Source: an uncultured Paracoccaceae bacterium
GTDB taxonomy: Bacteria > Pseudomonadota > Alphaproteobacteria > Rhodobacterales > Rhodobacteraceae
Assembly: GCA_937907485.1 (NCBI GenBank)
Contig: CALESR010000199.1
Location: 1-8,471, forward strand
Direction of reading: 5' to 3'
DNA: 8,471 nucleotides
The position numbers and the translations under genes are program-made. The notes beneath the pieces are model-generated. The model did no database searches. It was not told the origin of the DNA and saw only the letters and a program-made list of their open reading frames with translations. Below, piece after piece: positions 6,449-8,471 of the stretch. The first letter of the stretch is position 1; each line of letters opens with the position of its first letter.

Positions 6449-6843
6449 TGCACAGCGTTGACTATACGGTGACCTTTGGCGATTGCGACCCGGCGGGGAT
6501 CGTCTTTTACCCCAATATCTATGGCTGGTTCGACCGCTGTTTCCATGACTGGCTGACCGGGTTCGGCGGCCATGCCGCGCTGTGCGCGCAACTGGGCGCG
6601 GTGGGGTTGGGGCTGATGCAGGCCGACGCAAAATTCCGCCGTCCGATGCGACCGAATGACCGCATCACCGTGGCGATGCGCATCGCCGACTGGGGCCGCA
6701 AGGCGCTGGTGCTGGAGTATGAGGTGACGAAGGGTGGCGAGGTCACCGCCACCGGCACCGAGGTGCGCGGGATGTTCCAGCCGGGGCCGAACGGGCTGAC
6801 TGCGGGCGAGATGGCCGAGGTGCGGCGGGCTCTCGGGCTTTAG
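6445..6843 (+). CDS. 4-hydroxybenzoyl-CoA thioesterase-type hotdog acyl-CoA thioesterase
   Basis: A 132-residue single hotdog-domain protein. Residues 11-30 hold FGDCDPAGIVFYPNIYGWFD, nearly the active-site segment of Pseudomonas 4-hydroxybenzoyl-CoA thioesterase; Asp15 corresponds to its catalytic Asp17. The central strand region (AKFRRPMRPNDRITVAMRIADWGRKALVLEYEV in parts, 62-94) follows the usual pattern of the fold. The family hydrolyses acyl- or aroyl-CoA thioesters in the cytoplasm as an oligomer. The exact substrate cannot be read from sequence. The ATG at 6445 overlaps the SDR stop (ATGA), and a second ATG follows directly at 6448. Coupling to the SDR suggests joint action on a CoA-linked compound. 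Its TAG stop overlaps the TAA of the convergent DUF4387 gene. Confidence 0.9.
   Translation: MMHSVDYTVTFGDCDPAGIVFYPNIYGWFDRCFHDWLTGFGGHAALCAQLGAVGLGLMQADAKFRRPMRPNDRITVAMRIADWGRKALVLEYEVTKGGEVTATGTEVRGMFQPGPNGLTAGEMAEVRRALGL
6840..6843. other. overlapping stop codons of convergent genes
   Basis: The four bases TTAG contain the plus-strand TAG of the thioesterase (6841-6843) and the minus-strand TAA of the DUF4387 gene (complement of 6840-6842). There is no room between the genes for a terminator, and I see no hairpin followed by a T-tract near the junction on either strand. Transcripts from both sides must therefore run into the opposing gene before ending. Confidence 0.9.
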
Positions 6844-7139
6844 ATGTCCATCTCGTCGAGCAGCACGGCCAGCGCGGCGCCGTGCATGTCGCTGTCATCG
6901 CGGCTGCCCTGCACCACGGGGCGGGGGATCGACAGTTTGATGACGTTGAGATCGGCGATGTCGAACCGCTCGACCAGTTGTAGCGGCGTGCCGGTCAGCG
7001 CGGCCACCCGCGCGGTGTCCAGTCTGGCACAGACCGCGGCAAAGGCCTGATCCGAGCCGCAGAAAATGTCGATGGTGATCCAGAACGGCCCGGCGTTCTT
7101 GGACCGCACCTTGAGCACCTGTCCGCCCAGCGTTGCCAT
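6840..7139 (-). CDS. DUF4387 domain protein, partner of AtuA-family protein
   Basis: A 99-residue protein, full length for the DUF4387 family, made almost wholly of that domain: an N-terminal segment with VRSKNAGPFWITIDIFC (11-27), then DTARVAALTG (41-50), and a C-terminal region with NVIKLSIPRPVVQGS and the ending HGAALAVLLDEMDI. The family is typically encoded beside, or fused to, AtuA/DUF1446 proteins and has no established biochemical role. The start ATG shares one base with the upstream gene's stop (TGATG) and has GAGGTGGG just upstream (complement of 7143-7150), so the two are translationally coupled. No membrane segment or signal peptide is seen. Its TAA overlaps the thioesterase TAG on the other strand. 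Confidence 0.85.
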   Translation of the reverse strand: MATLGGQVLKVRSKNAGPFWITIDIFCGSDQAFAAVCARLDTARVAALTGTPLQLVERFDIADLNVIKLSIPRPVVQGSRDDSDMHGAALAVLLDEMDI

Positions 7140-8471
7140 CAGCCCACCTCGCTGACCGTCAGGCGAAAGGCCGCCATCGGGTCGTCCAGATGCATCACAT
7201 GGTTCAGCGCGAATTCATAGAGCGCGCCACGGTCGGTGGTGGCCGGGGAATAGGGAAAGGCGAAGGTCGGCAGTTCCTCGTCCTCGGTCAGCGGATAGTG
7301 CAGCACGAAGGGGTTGATGAGCTTGCCGATTTCGCTGGCGATGGCCTGCGTTTCGGCGGTGATGATGCCAAGGATACCGACCTCGACAGGCGCGCCCTGC
7401 CGGTTTTCCAGCCCGCCCAGCGCGGCGTTGACGCCGATCAGCCGGAACTCCAGCGTATAGGCGGGGGGCGTGATCCCCATGCGTTTTTCCACCAGCCCGG
7501 TGAGAAAGCCGTGCAGCTTGTCGGCCCAGGCCTGCGCATTGGCGACGTAATGCGCCTGCCGGATCACGGCGAGGATCGTCGTCTGAAAGCCCGAGGCGCG
7601 GGCACCTTCCAGCTTGACGGTATAGGGGCCGGGCACCCAGGCCGACCCCTCGACCCGCACGCGGCGCGCATCGAGCGCCTGATAGCGCGCGCCACGCACA
7701 TCCAGATGCCCGCCGGGTTCGAACAGTTGGAAGGGATCGGAATTCTCATAGAGCATATGCGCCGAGACCGAATGCGGCGTGCAGAGCGCGGTTTCGGCCA
7801 TCGCCTCGACGGTGAAGCCGGTCTGGTCGAAATCGACCAGAATGACGCCCGAGGTCGGGTTGGTCGAACACAGCGCCCCGCATTCGGCGATCTTGGCGCC
7901 GTGCCAGGCGCCGCCCGGATGCTGACCGCGCAGCAGCGGCAGGGCGGCGATGGTGGCGGTGTCGGTCACCCGGCCGCAGAGGATGATGTCGGCGCCGGTG
8001 GCGAGCGCGGCCTGCACCTGCTCGACCCCGCCCAGCGCGACGATATTGGTCATGGCGCGCAGGCCCTCGGCGTCGAGGGCGGGCGCGGGGGTCAGCGGGG
8101 TGAGGCGCCCACCCTCCAGCGCCTGCACGATCCGTTCGGTGGGCTGGCTGGAGTAGAGCCGCGCCACGCGCAGGCTTTGCCCCAGTTCAACCGCCAGTTC
8201 CTGCGTGATCTCGAACATCCAGTCGACCGTGGCGTCGGTGCCGCAGGTGCCCGAGGTGCCCAGCACCAGGGGCACCCCGGCCACGGCGCGGGCCTGCATC
8301 AGCAGGCGCCATTCGCCTTTGGTGGCGGCGCGGGCGTATTTCGACTGCCCGGCCCCCAGTGACCAAGGGCCTGAATCGGTCGAACCGCCGTCGATGGCGA
8401 TGATGTCCGGGCGCATAGCCACGCCGCGCATCAGCGCGGCGTGGTCGAACCCCAGTCCCAGAACGCCCGAG
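7139..8471 (-). CDS. AtuA/DUF1446-family protein, N-terminus beyond the window edge (partial)
   Basis: 443 residues are visible and the frame stays open to the window edge. The first visible residues (SGVLGLGFDHAAL) before the internal Met at 8431 resemble the N-terminus of DUF4387-associated AtuA proteins, so the real start lies outside and only a short N-terminal piece is missing. Conserved-looking segments are IAIDGGSTDSGPWSLGAG (24-41), LGTSGTCGTDATVDW (70-84), ADIILCGRVTDTA and the C-terminal HYPLTEDEELPTFAFPYSP. The AtuA family is named for acyclic terpene (citronellol/geraniol) utilisation in Pseudomonas, but many members, such as this DUF4387-linked type, are in other contexts and their reaction is unknown. 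No other Atu genes (acyl-CoA dehydrogenase, geranyl-CoA carboxylase) are in the window, so a terpene role is not supported here. Confidence 0.85.
   Translation of the reverse strand, partial: SGVLGLGFDHAALMRGVAMRPDIIAIDGGSTDSGPWSLGAGQSKYARAATKGEWRLLMQARAVAGVPLVLGTSGTCGTDATVDWMFEITQELAVELGQSLRVARLYSSQPTERIVQALEGGRLTPLTPAPALDAEGLRAMTNIVALGGVEQVQAALATGADIILCGRVTDTATIAALPLLRGQHPGGAWHGAKIAECGALCSTNPTSGVILVDFDQTGFTVEAMAETALCTPHSVSAHMLYENSDPFQLFEPGGHLDVRGARYQALDARRVRVEGSAWVPGPYTVKLEGARASGFQTTILAVIRQAHYVANAQAWADKLHGFLTGLVEKRMGITPPAYTLEFRLIGVNAALGGLENRQGAPVEVGILGIITAETQAIASEIGKLINPFVLHYPLTEDEELPTFAFPYSPATTDRGALYEFALNHVMHLDDPMAAFRLTVSEVG
8419..8444 (-). repeat. perfect 11-bp inverted repeat near 5' end of the AtuA-family gene
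   Basis: The arms CCACGCCGCGC (8419-8429) and GCGCGGCGTGG (8434-8444) pair perfectly around a four-base loop, with a possible further G-U pair outside. It is the strongest hairpin I noticed in the window. On the minus-strand mRNA it lies a few tens of bases after the likely start and contains the internal ATG at 8431, which argues against that ATG being the true start. It may modulate translation, or be codon-driven chance. Confidence 0.5.

Noticed and set aside
7133..8362. Long plus-strand frame opposite the AtuA-family gene
   Set aside because: His/Arg/Gly-rich shadow of the conserved minus-strand coding sequence, with no domain resemblance.
8429..8431. Internal ATG as start of the AtuA-family protein
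   Set aside because: The frame stays open upstream to the window edge, and the upstream residues resemble the family's N-terminus. The ATG also lies within a strong hairpin.

Overview
The window is GC-rich DNA with strong G/C third-position bias and close gene packing. Gene content and protein style (B12 aminopropanol-arm genes, a Wza-type lipoprotein, an AtuA/DUF4387 pair) suggest an alphaproteobacterium, most likely of the Rhodobacterales. This rests on general resemblance only. No rRNA, tRNA, CRISPR or mobile element is visible.

Layout. (1) 38-1708, minus strand: a complete FAD-binding dehydrogenase of the COG3573 type. (2) 1709-1962: a divergent intergenic region with an operator-like arrangement of a palindrome flanked by two TGCGCAAA copies. 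(3) 1963-6843, plus strand: six tightly spaced or overlapping genes that look like one transcription unit. They are a Wza-type polysaccharide export lipoprotein, a PduX-type GHMP kinase (L-threonine kinase), CbiB, threonine-phosphate decarboxylase (CobD in Salmonella naming, CobC in Pseudomonas denitrificans naming), an atypical short-chain dehydrogenase/reductase, and a 4-hydroxybenzoyl-CoA-type hotdog thioesterase. (4) 6840-8471, minus strand: a DUF4387 protein preceded by an AtuA/DUF1446-family protein whose N-terminus runs off the window. This pair converges on the six-gene unit, and the facing stop codons overlap.

How the genes fit together. The three central genes give the pathway that makes and attaches the aminopropanol linker of cobalamin: threonine to threonine phosphate (kinase), to (R)-1-aminopropan-2-yl phosphate (decarboxylase), then joining to adenosylcobyric acid (CbiB). 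The export lipoprotein upstream and the SDR/thioesterase pair downstream have no known part in this pathway, yet the spacing suggests co-expression. The SDR, the thioesterase, the AtuA/DUF4387 pair and perhaps the FAD dehydrogenase could instead belong to an undescribed acyl-CoA or organic-acid catabolic route. That is inference from position and family only. The most unusual points are the SDR lacking both catalytic Tyr and Lys, the poorly characterised AtuA/DUF4387 pair, the exporter-B12 gene linkage, and the palindrome between the divergent genes.
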